From contig NZ_JAFHKM010000002.1 in NCBI RefSeq assembly GCF_016937515.1, positions 1,049,001-1,113,000 on the forward strand: a DNA stretch of 64,000 nt, in the 5' to 3' direction. The notes below the pieces were generated by a model. The model was not told the DNA's origin. It worked only from the letters and a program-made list of their open reading frames with translations, and ran no database searches. Made by a program: the position numbers and the translations under genes. The first letter of the stretch is position 1; every line of letters begins with the position of its first letter. Below, piece by piece: positions 18,117-26,975 of this stretch. This stretch comes from Cohnella algarum. Its GTDB lineage: Bacteria > Bacillota > Bacilli > Paenibacillales > Paenibacillaceae.

Positions 18117-21100
18117 TTAGGATTCGAGCAATTCGGCGTACTCCAGCATTCTCTTGACCATGGCTGCCGCCTCGGCGCGAGAAGCGTTCGACTTCGGCTG
18201 GAACTTCGTCGCGGATACGCCGTTCATCACCCCCGCTTCCACATTCCCCGCAACCGCGCTCCTGGCCCAGTTACTCACCGCGTTCCCGTCCGTAAAGCGG
18301 GACAAGGTGTTGGCCGAGGAAGAAGGCTGCACGCCGGCATACGTCATCGCGCGCAGCATCATCGTCGCCATCTCTTCACGGGTGATGGAGGCGTTCGGGT
18401 TAAATGTGCCTTTCTCGGTGCCTTGAACGATTCCGACGTTGCTGACCGCCCCGATATAGGCCGCGTTCGCCCCGTTCGCGCCGACATCGCTGAACTTGGC
18501 CGCGGCGCTTCGATCTCCGGGGAGGCCGAGGCCGCGGGCGATAAACTTCGCGAACTCGGCCCGGGTAATGTTCTGGGCGGGAGCGAAGGTCGTCCTCGTC
18601 GGACCGTCTACAATAAATTTAGACGCAAGAATCGCCACATCGTTGCGCGCCCAATGCGAATTCATGTCCGAAAAAATCCGGTTTGTTTTTCCAACGACGG
18701 CAAAGGTCCCGTTTTCTTTCGCTTCGGTGCTCACTCTTACGCCGTTTGCGGAGCTTTCGATCGAGGTCGGCGCATACACCGCATCGCCGTACTGGTCGTC
18801 CCAGCGCACGACGGCCGTCTCCGAAGGGAGCGCCGATGCCGAACCGAGCGCGAACGTCTTTTTCACGCTGCCGCCCGCATTGTAATTGGAAACTTCCCGC
18901 TGATTGCCGCCGGACACGACCACCATCGAAAACGCGGCGGCCGTCGCTTGCGGCGTCGCGGTACGGTTTCCGATCGCGGCGGAGAGCGAGCTGTTGGCCG
19001 TCTGCTCCATCGTCAAATACAAGTAGGCCGAGGAGACATCGCCGCCGATGAGCGAAAGCTCCTGATTGAAGTCGATCGCGTTCAGCGGAATCGTATAGAT
19101 CAAATTGCCATGCGCCACTCGGAACGATGCGCCCGAGTTCATGGAAGCTCCGCTGATCAGCCCGCGGAGCGGCAGTCCGACCATCCCGGCCGTTTCGGTG
19201 TCCGGAACTTTGAACGTCAATTGCTGCGCGGTCACCTGCGTCGTGCTCGATTTCAGCATCGCAAGCGAAGTAATCATCTTGTCCGCGTCGATCATGTAGC
19301 GGTTGCCCGATTTGCCCGATGCCGTCGTCGAGGAGGCGGTAGAGGCCGCGCTTAACCCGAGCAGCAGTCCGCCCTCCCCGTCCGAATTCAAATAGTCGGG
19401 CGCATTCGGGATCGACGACGATTCGTTCGTGACGGTCCGGTTGGAGAAGCCCTCCATCTTGTTTCCGTTCGCATCCTGCAGCGATACCCCCGAATTGAAA
19501 TAGGTCAGAGTGACCGCCTGGCCGGAGGGAATGGCGGAAGCAAGCGTCAGCGTGACGGTCTGGCCCGAAACGGCGACGCTGCGGACGGTGATGTTGTTCC
19601 CGTTCGTTTGCACGACGTACTGCAGCGCGTTCGGAACGACGGATGCGTTCAGCGCGGAAGAGTACGTCAGCGTCAGCGTCGTGCCATTGAGGACCAGGGA
19701 CGACAGCGTCGCGCCGCCGGCCGTCGCCGACCCTACGATGATCTGGTAGGCGCTGATCGTTCCCGCCGGGTTGCCCGCAAGATCGGCGATCGCCGGGGAT
19801 CCGGGAACATACGTAACCTGGACTTGCTGATTCGCCGACAGCGCCCGGGAAAGCGTCAACTCTACCGTATTGTTCGCGATGGCGACGGAAGAGACGGTCG
19901 CCGCCGTCCCGTTAACGAGCACGGAGAAGCTGGATTTCAACGGAACGCGGGACGGATTCAAACCTTCGCTGAAAACAAGCTTGACCACGCTCCCCGAAGC
20001 GGTGCCGGAGACCAGCGTCGGCGGCACGGTATCGGTTGCGTTTTGAACATAGAAGCTGGTGAACGCCGCCACGGCGTTTCCGCTCAAATCGACGAGCGGA
20101 GCCGTTCCGGGGGCGTAGCTGACCGCCGCCGCTTCTCCGTTGCCGATCGAGAAGCCGAGCGAAAGAATGACGTTGGCCCCGCTGATCGATACCCCGCTCA
20201 CTCCGCGGGCGGAACCGCCCACGCTGACCGTGAACTGGGAAGCCGACGGCGTCGTCGCGGCGCTCAGCGATTTGTTGAACGTCAGCGTCAGCGTCGCGCC
20301 GCTTACCGTTCCGCTGACGGGCTTGGGCAGCGTCGTGTCGGTCGTGTTCGATACCGCTTGCCCATTCAAGGCGGCGGCGTTGTTGCCCGATTTGTCCCGC
20401 AGCGGACGGTCGCCGATCGTATAGCTCAGCTTGACCGTTTGCCCGACGGTAACGCCGGATTGCAGCACGAGGCGCACTTCTTTGCCGGACACCGCGACGC
20501 CGTTTACCTGCCGCGGCACGTCGTTGACGACGACGTAATAGTTGGACGCGTAAGGCACGGACGTTTCGTCCAAATCCTCGTTATACGTCAGCAAAATGTT
20601 CGCGCCTTCGATTTTGGCGGACGACAGCCCGGGGGCAATCTTGTCGGAGCCGACGGTCTGGAAGGTCCAGCGATAATTGTTCAAAATGCCGGGAAAATAG
20701 TTGCCGGACAGATCGGTTACGGCATCGGCCGGAATCTGGACGACGTATTTGGACGCTTGCCTGAACGGCGTATCCGGCGTCAACGTCAGCGCGTTCGGGT
20801 TCGAAGGATCGACGCCGATCGTCAGCGGCACATGGTCGGTGCCGCCATCCAGCAGGGCCGTTCCTTTTTGGCCGTTTGCGCCTTGGACCGGCTTGTTGAA
20901 CGTCATTTTCAAAACTTCGGTTTCTTTCACATAGTTCACGCCCGAAGCCGGCGACACGCTGACGAGCTCGGGAACGTTCGTATCCTTCGTAACGGTAAAA
21001 CGCCAGGTCGTCGTATCGTTCGCCGCGATTCCCGGATAAAAGTTGCCCGCCGCGTCGCTCAGCGCGTTGTCTCCGATTTGGACGGCGTACACCATGTTGG

Positions 21101-21799
21101 CGGCAAACGTTCCCGGGGAGATCGTAATCGTGTCGGTGCCGGCTCCCGAAACCCGGTCGGAGTTCGCCGGAATAACCGTGTCCGTGCCGTTTGACAAGTC
21201 CTTGACGATAATGTTTCCGGGGCCCGGAATCACCGCTTCGTTGAACTTAAGCGATAGATTCGTGCCCAGCGAATTGGCGACGCCGTTCGGCGCCGGGGCG
21301 TACGTCAGCACCGTCGGAGCGGCCGTATCCCAACCGCCGATCTGAAAATTCCAGGACAGCGGATCGGTAATGCCGGCAAACGGGGCTCCGGCGCCGTTCG
21401 TGAAAGCGCCTGCCGGAACGATGACGTAATAGCCGCTTCCCCCGGCCAGCAGATTCGCGTCCGGCGTAATCGTCACGGCGGTGGCATTGTAGTTAAGTTG
21501 AATGTTGGGCGAGTTCGTGGCCACGTTGTATTTCGCAACCGTCTCGAACGTGGCGGAATTTTTGATCTCGATTTCCCCGGAGCCGGCTTTTACGGGTTCG
21601 TCGAACTGGATTCGCAGCTTCGTATTGGACGGGACCGAACTTGCGTCGTCGGCCGGGAACAGGGACGTGACGACCGGTCCCCCGCGGCCGCGATCCGCAC
21701 CTCCGCGCCCGAAGACGCGGCGCTTGCGCCGGCGGAGGCGAACGTTTGAGCGATAAGGGCGATAACAAGCAGCCATGATAGTTTTCTTGAGCCTGGCAA
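18117..21799 (-). CDS. Large secreted SLH protein with Ig-like/SwmB repeats, frameshifted near the 5' end
   Basis: The intended product is about 1227 residues. The TTG start at 21799 (GGAGG seven bases upstream) gives a good signal peptide, MPGSRKLSWLLVIALIAQTF..., ending near ASA. That frame fails at the five-C run 21679-21683; one extra G there gives AAAGGPVVTSLFPADD and continues into the long frame ending at 18117. Without the repair the long frame has a basic, non-secretory N-terminus. The body has SbsA-type Ig-like modules (P-x-P-x-G/T-F-x-P-A... with LTPDTPF), then three or four SwmB-like repeats of about 95 residues (LTLTFNKSLS, VKLVFSEGLN, LTLTYSSALN). Three C-terminal SLH domains have ITRAE, ITREE and ASRAE. 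Probably an adhesive or structural wall protein. It is followed by cpsB. Confidence 0.82.
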
Positions 21800-21887
21800 T
21801 TCCGTACCTCCTGATTAGGGCAGAGTTTATGTATTATTTCGGTTTTCGCGGACGTATTTATTAGAGAAAACGGCGAAAAACGCAAAA

Positions 21888-21929
21888 AAGCCGCGTCCCG
21901 AAGGTCGGAAGACCCGCGGAATGCGGCTT
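21888..21929 (-). terminator. Terminator after metK
   Basis: On the minus strand AAGCCGC...GCGGCTT forms the base stem, with an inner GGTC-ttcc-GACC stem, followed by TTTTTTGCG. It starts 15 bases after the metK stop and isolates metK from the SLH gene that follows. Confidence 0.8.
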
Positions 21930-21943
21930 GCAAGCGAAGATGG

Positions 21944-23149
21944 TTAAGCCAATACGGCGCCTTTCTTCAGCAGCTCGACCTTATCCAACCGTTCCCAAGG
22001 AAGGTCGAGGTCGTTGCGGCCAAAGTGGCCGTAAGCGGCCGTTTGACGGTAGATCGGACGGCGCAAATCGAGCATCTTGATGATGCCGGCCGGACGAAGG
22101 TCGAAGTTTTCGCGGATCAGCTCCACGAGCTTTTCTTCGGGAACCTTGCCGGTGCCGTAGGTGTCCACATTGATGGAAACCGGCGTCGCGACGCCGATCG
22201 CGTAGGCAAGCTGGATTTCGCATTTGTCCGCAAGGCCCGCCGCCACGATGTTCTTCGCCACGTAACGAGCGGCATACGCCGCCGAGCGGTCGACCTTGGT
22301 CGGATCCTTGCCGGAAAACGCGCCGCCGCCATGGCGGGCATAGCCGCCGTACGTGTCGACGATAATTTTGCGGCCAGTGAGACCGGCGTCGCCTTGCGGG
22401 CCGCCGATGACGAAGCGTCCGGTCGGGTTAATGAAATATTTCGTTTCCTTATCCAGCCACTCTTCCGGAACGACCGGCGCAATGACGTGCGCGCGGATAT
22501 CCTGCTGGATTTGCTCGAGCGTCACTTCCTCGGCGTGCTGGGTCGAGATGACGATCGTATCGACGCGAACCGGCTTGCCGTCCTCGTATTCGATCGTGAC
22601 TTGCGTCTTGCCGTCCGGGCGCAGGTAGTCGAGCGTGCCGTTTTTGCGCACTTCCGACAACCGGCGGGACAGACGGTGAGCCAGCGCGATCGGAAGCGGC
22701 ATCAGTTCCGGCGTTTCGTTCGTCGCGAAACCGAACATCAGCCCTTGGTCTCCGGCGCCGATGTCCGCGTTTTCTTGCAGGACGTCTTTGCCGTCGCGGC
22801 TTTCGAGCGCGGCGTTGACGCCTTGCGCGATGTCCGCGGATTGTTCGTTCAGCGAAGTCAGTACCGCGCAGGTGCTGGCGTCGAAGCCGTATTTCGCGCG
22901 GGTATATCCGATTTCGCGAATCGTGCTGCGCACGAGGGATGGAATATCGACATAATCGGCTTTCGTGCTGATTTCGCCGATAACGAGTACGAGTCCAGTG
23001 GCAACCGAGACTTCGCAAGCAACGCGGGCGTACGGATCCACTTTAAGAAATGCGTCCAACACCGCATCGGAAATCTGATCGCATATTTTGTCCGGATGGC
23101 CTTCCGTGACCGATTCGGACGTGAAGAGATGCCGACCTTTTATCGACAT
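21944..23149 (-). CDS. metK: S-adenosylmethionine synthetase
   Basis: 401 residues from ATG 23149 (GGAGG nine bases upstream; the in-frame TTG at 23158 lies inside that spacing). All family landmarks are present: [37 protein letters not shown] and the P-loop-like [19 protein letters not shown]. It condenses methionine with ATP to form SAM, used here by at least one glycan methyltransferase. It is a single-gene unit with its own promoter and terminator, GC-rich like the flanking chromosome, and probably a core gene beside which the glycan operons sit. Confidence 0.97.
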   Translation of the reverse strand: MSIKGRHLFTSESVTEGHPDKICDQISDAVLDAFLKVDPYARVACEVSVATGLVLVIGEISTKADYVDIPSLVRSTIREIGYTRAKYGFDASTCAVLTSLNEQSADIAQGVNAALESRDGKDVLQENADIGAGDQGLMFGFATNETPELMPLPIALAHRLSRRLSEVRKNGTLDYLRPDGKTQVTIEYEDGKPVRVDTIVISTQHAEEVTLEQIQQDIRAHVIAPVVPEEWLDKETKYFINPTGRFVIGGPQGDAGLTGRKIIVDTYGGYARHGGGAFSGKDPTKVDRSAAYAARYVAKNIVAAGLADKCEIQLAYAIGVATPVSINVDTYGTGKVPEEKLVELIRENFDLRPAGIIKMLDLRRPIYRQTAAYGHFGRNDLDLPWERLDKVELLKKGAVLA

Positions 23150-23178
23150 GATCTTCAACCTCCCCTACACAAAAAATG

Positions 23179-23202
23179 AACCTTTTCCGGTAGGAAAAGG
23201 TT
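23179..23202 (-). terminator. Terminator-like hairpin in the metK leader (possible attenuator)
   Basis: A perfect 10-bp stem AACCTTTTCC / GGAAAAGGTT with a four-base loop, followed on the minus strand by CA and six Ts, sits between the metK promoter and its SD. It would end transcripts started at 23221 before metK, so it is either an attenuator or the terminator of the upstream spore gene placed inside the leader. AGAAGGT at the 5' end of the leader can pair with ACCTTTT of the stem, which offers a competing structure. I could not find S-box (SAM-I) consensus elements. Confidence 0.65.
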
Positions 23203-23228
23203 GTAAAAGACAGACCTTCTGGAATTAA

Positions 23229-23257
23229 ATAATACCGGAATTGTCGAGGAGTGTCAA
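23229..23257 (-). promoter_or_regulatory. Strong sigma-A promoter of metK
   Basis: On the minus strand TTGACA (23252-23257), a 17-base spacer and TATTAT (23229-23234) make a near-consensus promoter. The predicted start of transcription is near 23221, giving a leader of about 72 bases. Confidence 0.75.
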
Positions 23258-23295
23258 TCGAACCTGCCGAAACCGGGCGAATGCGCAAGCCTGAT

Positions 23296-23565
23296 TTACA
23301 GTTGCGTTTGTTGGGCGCGCCGGACGAGCCGTTTCGTAATTTCCCCGCCGACGGATCCCGCTTCCCTTGCCGTCAAATGGCCGAGATAGGAGGAGCCTCC
23401 GCCGAATCCCGCTTGCACGCTGCCCAGCTCGCCGGCAAACTCCGCATCCAGCCCGCCCGCGTTATGGCCGAACGGCACGCCCAGCTCCGAAGCCACTTCG
23501 TACTTCATTTGATCCAACGCCGTGCCGCATTCCGGCACCAGCTTCCGGTTTCTTCTGTTTGCCAT
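23296..23565 (-). CDS. Alpha/beta-type small acid-soluble spore protein
   Basis: 89 residues from ATG 23565, chosen for GGAGG ten bases upstream. The protein has the two conserved SASP segments: LDQMKYEVASELGVPF near residues 17-32 (with the GPR protease site EVASE-like) and LTAREAGSVGGEITKRLV near the C-terminus. It saturates spore DNA in the forespore and protects it. The glycine-rich middle (AGGLDAEFAGELGSVQAGFGGGSSYLG) is somewhat longer than in B. subtilis SspA/B. This gene is the clearest sign of a spore former. Confidence 0.92.
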   Translation of the reverse strand: MANRRNRKLVPECGTALDQMKYEVASELGVPFGHNAGGLDAEFAGELGSVQAGFGGGSSYLGHLTAREAGSVGGEITKRLVRRAQQTQL

Positions 23566-23597
23566 GTTGGCCGCACCTCCTTGATTGGTTACGGCCT

Positions 23598-23604
23598 TAG
23601 TATG
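23598..23604 (-). promoter_or_regulatory. Possible sigma-G -10 element of the SASP gene
   Basis: The minus strand reads CATACTA, an exact match to the sigma-G -10 consensus, 33 bases before the SASP start codon. No good -35 lies 17-18 bases further upstream, so this is tentative. Confidence 0.4.
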
Positions 23605-23695
23605 CTCGGGAACGCTTTGCCGGAGGCGTATGACATTCTGGATGCCGGGGCAAAATGTAGCAGATTGGCAAAGGTTAGCCAAATCGCTCGCTCAA

Positions 23696-24553
23696 CTAAC
23701 CCTCAAGTTCCTTGAGAAACGCGCGAAGCGCCTCGCGCCAGGGCCGCAAGTCCGTAAGTCCGTTTTGGCGAATCGCTGCATGATCCATGACCGAATAGGC
23801 CGGGCGCGGCGCCGGACGCGGGAATTGTTCCGTCGTGCAAGGCTCGGTGCGGATCGCGATTCCACTCTCTTCAAAAATCGCCCGCGCGAACTCGTACCAG
23901 GAGCAAACTCCCGTATTCGACGCGTGATAAATCCCGTACGCTTCGGTTTGTGCAAGCTCGATCAGGAATTTCGCCAGGTCGTACGTATAGGTGGGCGAAC
24001 CGATCTGATCCTCGACCACCGTCACGGAATCCCGCTCGGCCGCAAGCTTCAGCATCGTCTTGACGAAATTGTTCCCGTACTTGCCGTATACCCAGGACGT
24101 TCTCACGATAAAATAACGGTCAGAAAGCGATTGAAGCAGCGCCTCTCCCGCACGTTTGGACTTCCCGTACACCGATTGCGGGTCGGTGTTGTCGTACTCG
24201 TTGTAAGGCGAAGTGCCTCTGCCGTTAAAAACGTAGTCGGTGCTCACATAGCAAAGCTTGGCGCCTTGCTCGCGGGCCGCGATCGCCAGGTTGCGGGTAC
24301 CGAGCGCATTGACCCGATAAGCCTCGTCCGGCTCGGCCTCCGCTTTATCCACCGCCGTATAGGCGGCGGCGTGGATAACGGCATCCGGGCGAACGGCTGC
24401 CAACGCTTCGCGGCACTGCTTTAGGTCCGTAATGTCCAGTCGATCCCGGCCATAGCCGACGAGGCGAACCCGGTCGCTACTCATGTGCACGAGTTCTTGC
24501 CCTAACTGGCCGTTCGCTCCGGTGACAAGCAGCGTTAACGCATTCCCGCTCAT
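23696..24553 (-). CDS. rmlD: dTDP-4-dehydrorhamnose reductase
   Basis: 285 residues. NADPH motif VTGANGQLGQEL near the N-terminus, YVSTDYVFNG (typical RmlD), the YxxxK pair in VYGKSKRAGE and FIVRTSWVYGKYGNNFVKTML. It performs the last step to dTDP-L-rhamnose. It is the last gene of the rmlACBD set, four bases after rmlB. The DNA is GC-rich like rmlB and unlike rmlC/rmlA. Confidence 0.95.
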   Translation of the reverse strand: MSGNALTLLVTGANGQLGQELVHMSSDRVRLVGYGRDRLDITDLKQCREALAAVRPDAVIHAAAYTAVDKAEAEPDEAYRVNALGTRNLAIAAREQGAKLCYVSTDYVFNGRGTSPYNEYDNTDPQSVYGKSKRAGEALLQSLSDRYFIVRTSWVYGKYGNNFVKTMLKLAAERDSVTVVEDQIGSPTYTYDLAKFLIELAQTEAYGIYHASNTGVCSWYEFARAIFEESGIAIRTEPCTTEQFPRPAPRPAYSVMDHAAIRQNGLTDLRPWREALRAFLKELEG

Positions 24554-24557
24554 CGCC

Positions 24558-25574
24558 TCAGCCTCCCAGCCGTTCCCCGTACTGCTTTTCGTAGTATGCC
24601 TTATATGCGCCCGAACGAACCTGCTCCATCCATTCCTTGTTGCTCAAATACCAACGAATCGTCTCCACGATGCCGGACTCGTAGTTGAATTTCGGATTCC
24701 AGCCGAGCTCGTTGCGGATTTTGGTCGCGTCGATCGCATAGCGGCGATCGTGCCCCAAACGATCCGTTACGTAAGTAATGAGCGATTCCGGCTTGTTCAA
24801 TTCGTTCAGAATCGTTTGGACGACTTGGATATTCGTCCGCTCATTGTTGCCGCCGACGTTGTAAACTTCTCCGTTGACGCCTTTGCGAATGACCAGATCA
24901 ATCGCGCTGCAATGATCCTCGACGTACAGCCAGTCGCGCACGTTGAGCCCGTCGCCGTACACCGGCAGCGGCTTATCCTCAAGCGCGTTCTGGATCATGA
25001 GCGGGATGAGCTTTTCCGGGAATTGATACGGCCCGTAGTTGTTCGAACAGCGGGTGATGTTCACCGGCAGGCCGAACGTCTCGTGGTAGGCGCGAACAAG
25101 CAAGTCCGCTCCCGCTTTGCTCGCCGAGTAAGGACTGTTCGGAGCGAGCGGCGTCGTCTCGGAGAACAGTCCGGTTTCGCCCAGCGTCCCGTACACTTCG
25201 TCGGTGGACACTTGAACGAACTTCCGGATTTTGTATTGCTTGGCCAGCTCGAGCAGCGTTTGCGTGCCGAGAATATTCGTTTTCACGAAGACGTCCGGCT
25301 CCAGAATGCTGCGGTCCACATGCGACTCCGCCGCGAAGTTGACGACCACGTCGACGCCCTGCTCGAACAAAGGCTCAAGCGCCTTGCGATCGGTAATATC
25401 TATCTTCGCGAACTTATAATTCGGATTTCCCTCGACTGAACGGAGGTTTTCCAAATTGCCCGCATAAGTCAAACTGTCTACGTTGATGACGATATCTTCC
25501 GAATGCTCCCGCAGCACATAATGCACGAAGTTGCTTCCGATAAAACCGGCTCCGCCGGTCACGAGTAACTTCAT
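24558..25574 (-). CDS. rmlB: dTDP-glucose 4,6-dehydratase
   Basis: 338 residues from ATG 25574 (a TTG at 25577 precedes it). TGGAGFIGSNFVHY near the N-terminus, AAESHVDRSI, STDEVYG and SPYSASKAGADLLVRAYH are diagnostic for RmlB. It converts dTDP-glucose to dTDP-4-keto-6-deoxyglucose. The base composition changes abruptly just upstream of this gene: rmlB and rmlD are GC-rich, rmlC and rmlA AT-rich. Confidence 0.96.
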   Translation of the reverse strand: MKLLVTGGAGFIGSNFVHYVLREHSEDIVINVDSLTYAGNLENLRSVEGNPNYKFAKIDITDRKALEPLFEQGVDVVVNFAAESHVDRSILEPDVFVKTNILGTQTLLELAKQYKIRKFVQVSTDEVYGTLGETGLFSETTPLAPNSPYSASKAGADLLVRAYHETFGLPVNITRCSNNYGPYQFPEKLIPLMIQNALEDKPLPVYGDGLNVRDWLYVEDHCSAIDLVIRKGVNGEVYNVGGNNERTNIQVVQTILNELNKPESLITYVTDRLGHDRRYAIDATKIRNELGWNPKFNYESGIVETIRWYLSNKEWMEQVRSGAYKAYYEKQYGERLGG

Positions 25575-25579
25575 CAATT

Positions 25580-26139
25580 TTAATCAACCCCATATACGAA
25601 ATTGTTTTCTGCGTCGGCCAATTTCGAATGGCGGCTGTCTTTGTCGGAAAGAATAGGTTGGACAACTGGCCAATCAATGCCCAAATCGGGATCGTTCCAT
25701 GCTATACCCCGATCATGTTCGGACGAATAAAATTCATCAACTTTATAAAGTACTTCTGTCTGCGGTACCAATGTACAAAAACCGTGAGCAAATCCTTTAG
25801 GAACAAACAGTTGACGTTTATTGGCGGATGTCAAAATAAAAGCTTCCCATTGCCCAAAGGTAGGAGATCCGTCCCGGATATCCACCACCACGTCGTAAAT
25901 GGCTCCTGCAATTACTCTGACCAGTTTCGATTGAGCTCTGGGATTCAATTGATAATGCAATCCCGAAGAACACCCGCTTCAGAAGAAAACGAATGGTTAT
26001 CCTGAACGAACTCACAAGCAATACCCGATTCCGAAAACCGCCCAGCATGATAAGATTCCAAAAAAAAGCCACGCTGATCTCCATGCACAACCGGATCAAT
26101 TAGTTTGATGCCGGGCAACTTGCTGTCCGACACTTTCAT
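25580..26139 (-). CDS. rmlC: dTDP-4-dehydrorhamnose 3,5-epimerase, split by a 1-base frameshift
   Basis: The repaired product is about 186 residues, the normal RmlC length. The first part from ATG 26139 reads MKVSDSKLPGIKLIDPVVHGDQRGFFLESY up to GVLR; the second part continues LHYQLNPRAQSKLVRVIAGAIYDVVVDIR and includes the cupin-like VPKGFAHGFCTL. At the three-C run 25962-25964 one extra G on the coding strand gives GVLRGLHYQLNP, exactly the family sequence. As written, translation stops after GVLRDCIIN. The three other rml genes are intact, so loss of rmlC alone would disable dTDP-L-rhamnose synthesis; an assembly error is more likely. Confidence 0.9.
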
Positions 26140-26164
26140 CGTTAAGTTCCACCGCCTTGAAGTC

Positions 26165-26908
26165 CTATCCTTTAATCGTTGCGAACCCGTCGTCAAAAAG
26201 GATATCCTTGGCTAATTCATTTGCCTTTCGGTAGGAATCGTAAGTCCCTGCATCGGTCCACCATCCCTGTAGGATATCATACAACAACTCATTTTTGGAA
26301 ATGTACGCGTTGTTGACGTCTGTAATTTCCAGTTCTCCGCGTTTGGACGGCTTCAACGTACGAATAATGTCGAAGACGCGCGCATCAAACATATATATGC
26401 CGGTAACTGCAAATTGGCTCTTCGGCCGCAACGGCTTTTCCTCGATAGATACAATCCTGGTTCCATTCAATTCAGGCACTCCGTATCTATTCGGATCTGG
26501 CACTTTCTGGATAAGAATTTTCGCTCCTTTCTCCTGTTTGCGAAAACTGTCTACATATGGTGCAATGCTATCGGAAAACACATTGTCTCCTAAGATAACG
26601 ATCATGGAGTCATTGCCGACGAATTGCTCCGCAAGACCCAACGCTTGAGCGATGCCCCCTGCTTCATCTTGCACTTTATAAGTAAACGTAACGCCCATCT
26701 CCCGACCGCTCCCGAGCAAGTTAACAACATCGCCCATGTGTTCCTTGCCAGTAACTATAAGAATGTCGGTAATATTTGCTTCTTTTAACTTTGCAATGGA
26801 GTGAAAAATCATGGGGTATCTGCCTATAGGGAGAAGATGTTTATTTGTGACCTTGGTAAGAGGAAACAACCTTGAACCGGTCCCTCCAGCAAGTATAATG
26901 CCTTTCAT
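26165..26908 (-). CDS. rmlA: Glucose-1-phosphate thymidylyltransferase
   Basis: 247 residues from ATG 26908, where the protein begins MKGIILAGGTGSRLFPLTKV, the nucleotide-binding signature. GAGG lies upstream. GDNVFSD and EEKPLRPKSQFAVTGIYMFD are the metal and sugar sites. It is the short RmlA form (about 245 residues). It starts the dTDP-L-rhamnose pathway and sits 25 bases before rmlC. AT-rich, like the operon upstream of it. Confidence 0.94.
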   Translation of the reverse strand: MKGIILAGGTGSRLFPLTKVTNKHLLPIGRYPMIFHSIAKLKEANITDILIVTGKEHMGDVVNLLGSGREMGVTFTYKVQDEAGGIAQALGLAEQFVGNDSMIVILGDNVFSDSIAPYVDSFRKQEKGAKILIQKVPDPNRYGVPELNGTRIVSIEEKPLRPKSQFAVTGIYMFDARVFDIIRTLKPSKRGELEITDVNNAYISKNELLYDILQGWWTDAGTYDSYRKANELAKDILFDDGFATIKG

Positions 26909-26932
26909 ATTCGGGGGCCCCCTCAAGATGAA

Positions 26933-26962
26933 AAGAGCATGACATACTTTCACCATGCTCTT
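26933..26962 (-). terminator. Weak terminator-like hairpin between the UbiA gene and rmlA
   Basis: A 9-bp perfect stem AAGAGCATG / CATGCTCTT with a 12-base loop lies in the gap after the UbiA-family gene and is followed on the minus strand by TTTCATCTT. It may reduce, without blocking, transcription into rmlA. Confidence 0.5.
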
Positions 26963-26975
26963 GGTCGATTCTCTA

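Noticed and set aside
18900..20700. DNA-level tandem repeats in the SLH gene
   Set aside because: The repeats are seen in protein sequence (about 95-residue SwmB-like modules) but the DNA copies have diverged, so they are domains and not a repeat array.
18117..21776. Basic N-terminus (MAACYRPYRSNVRLRRRKRR) of the long SLH frame as the true start
   Set aside because: It lacks a signal peptide and SD, while the adjacent frame has TTG with a perfect SD and signal peptide; a one-base repair joins them.
23159..23257. SAM-I (S-box) riboswitch upstream of metK
   Set aside because: Looked for but the leader is only about 70 bases and none of the conserved S-box stretches are present; only the terminator hairpin was kept.
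23665..23682. Terminator after rmlD
   Set aside because: TTGGC...GCCAA is only a 5-bp stem with an 8-base loop and no T run, too weak to call.
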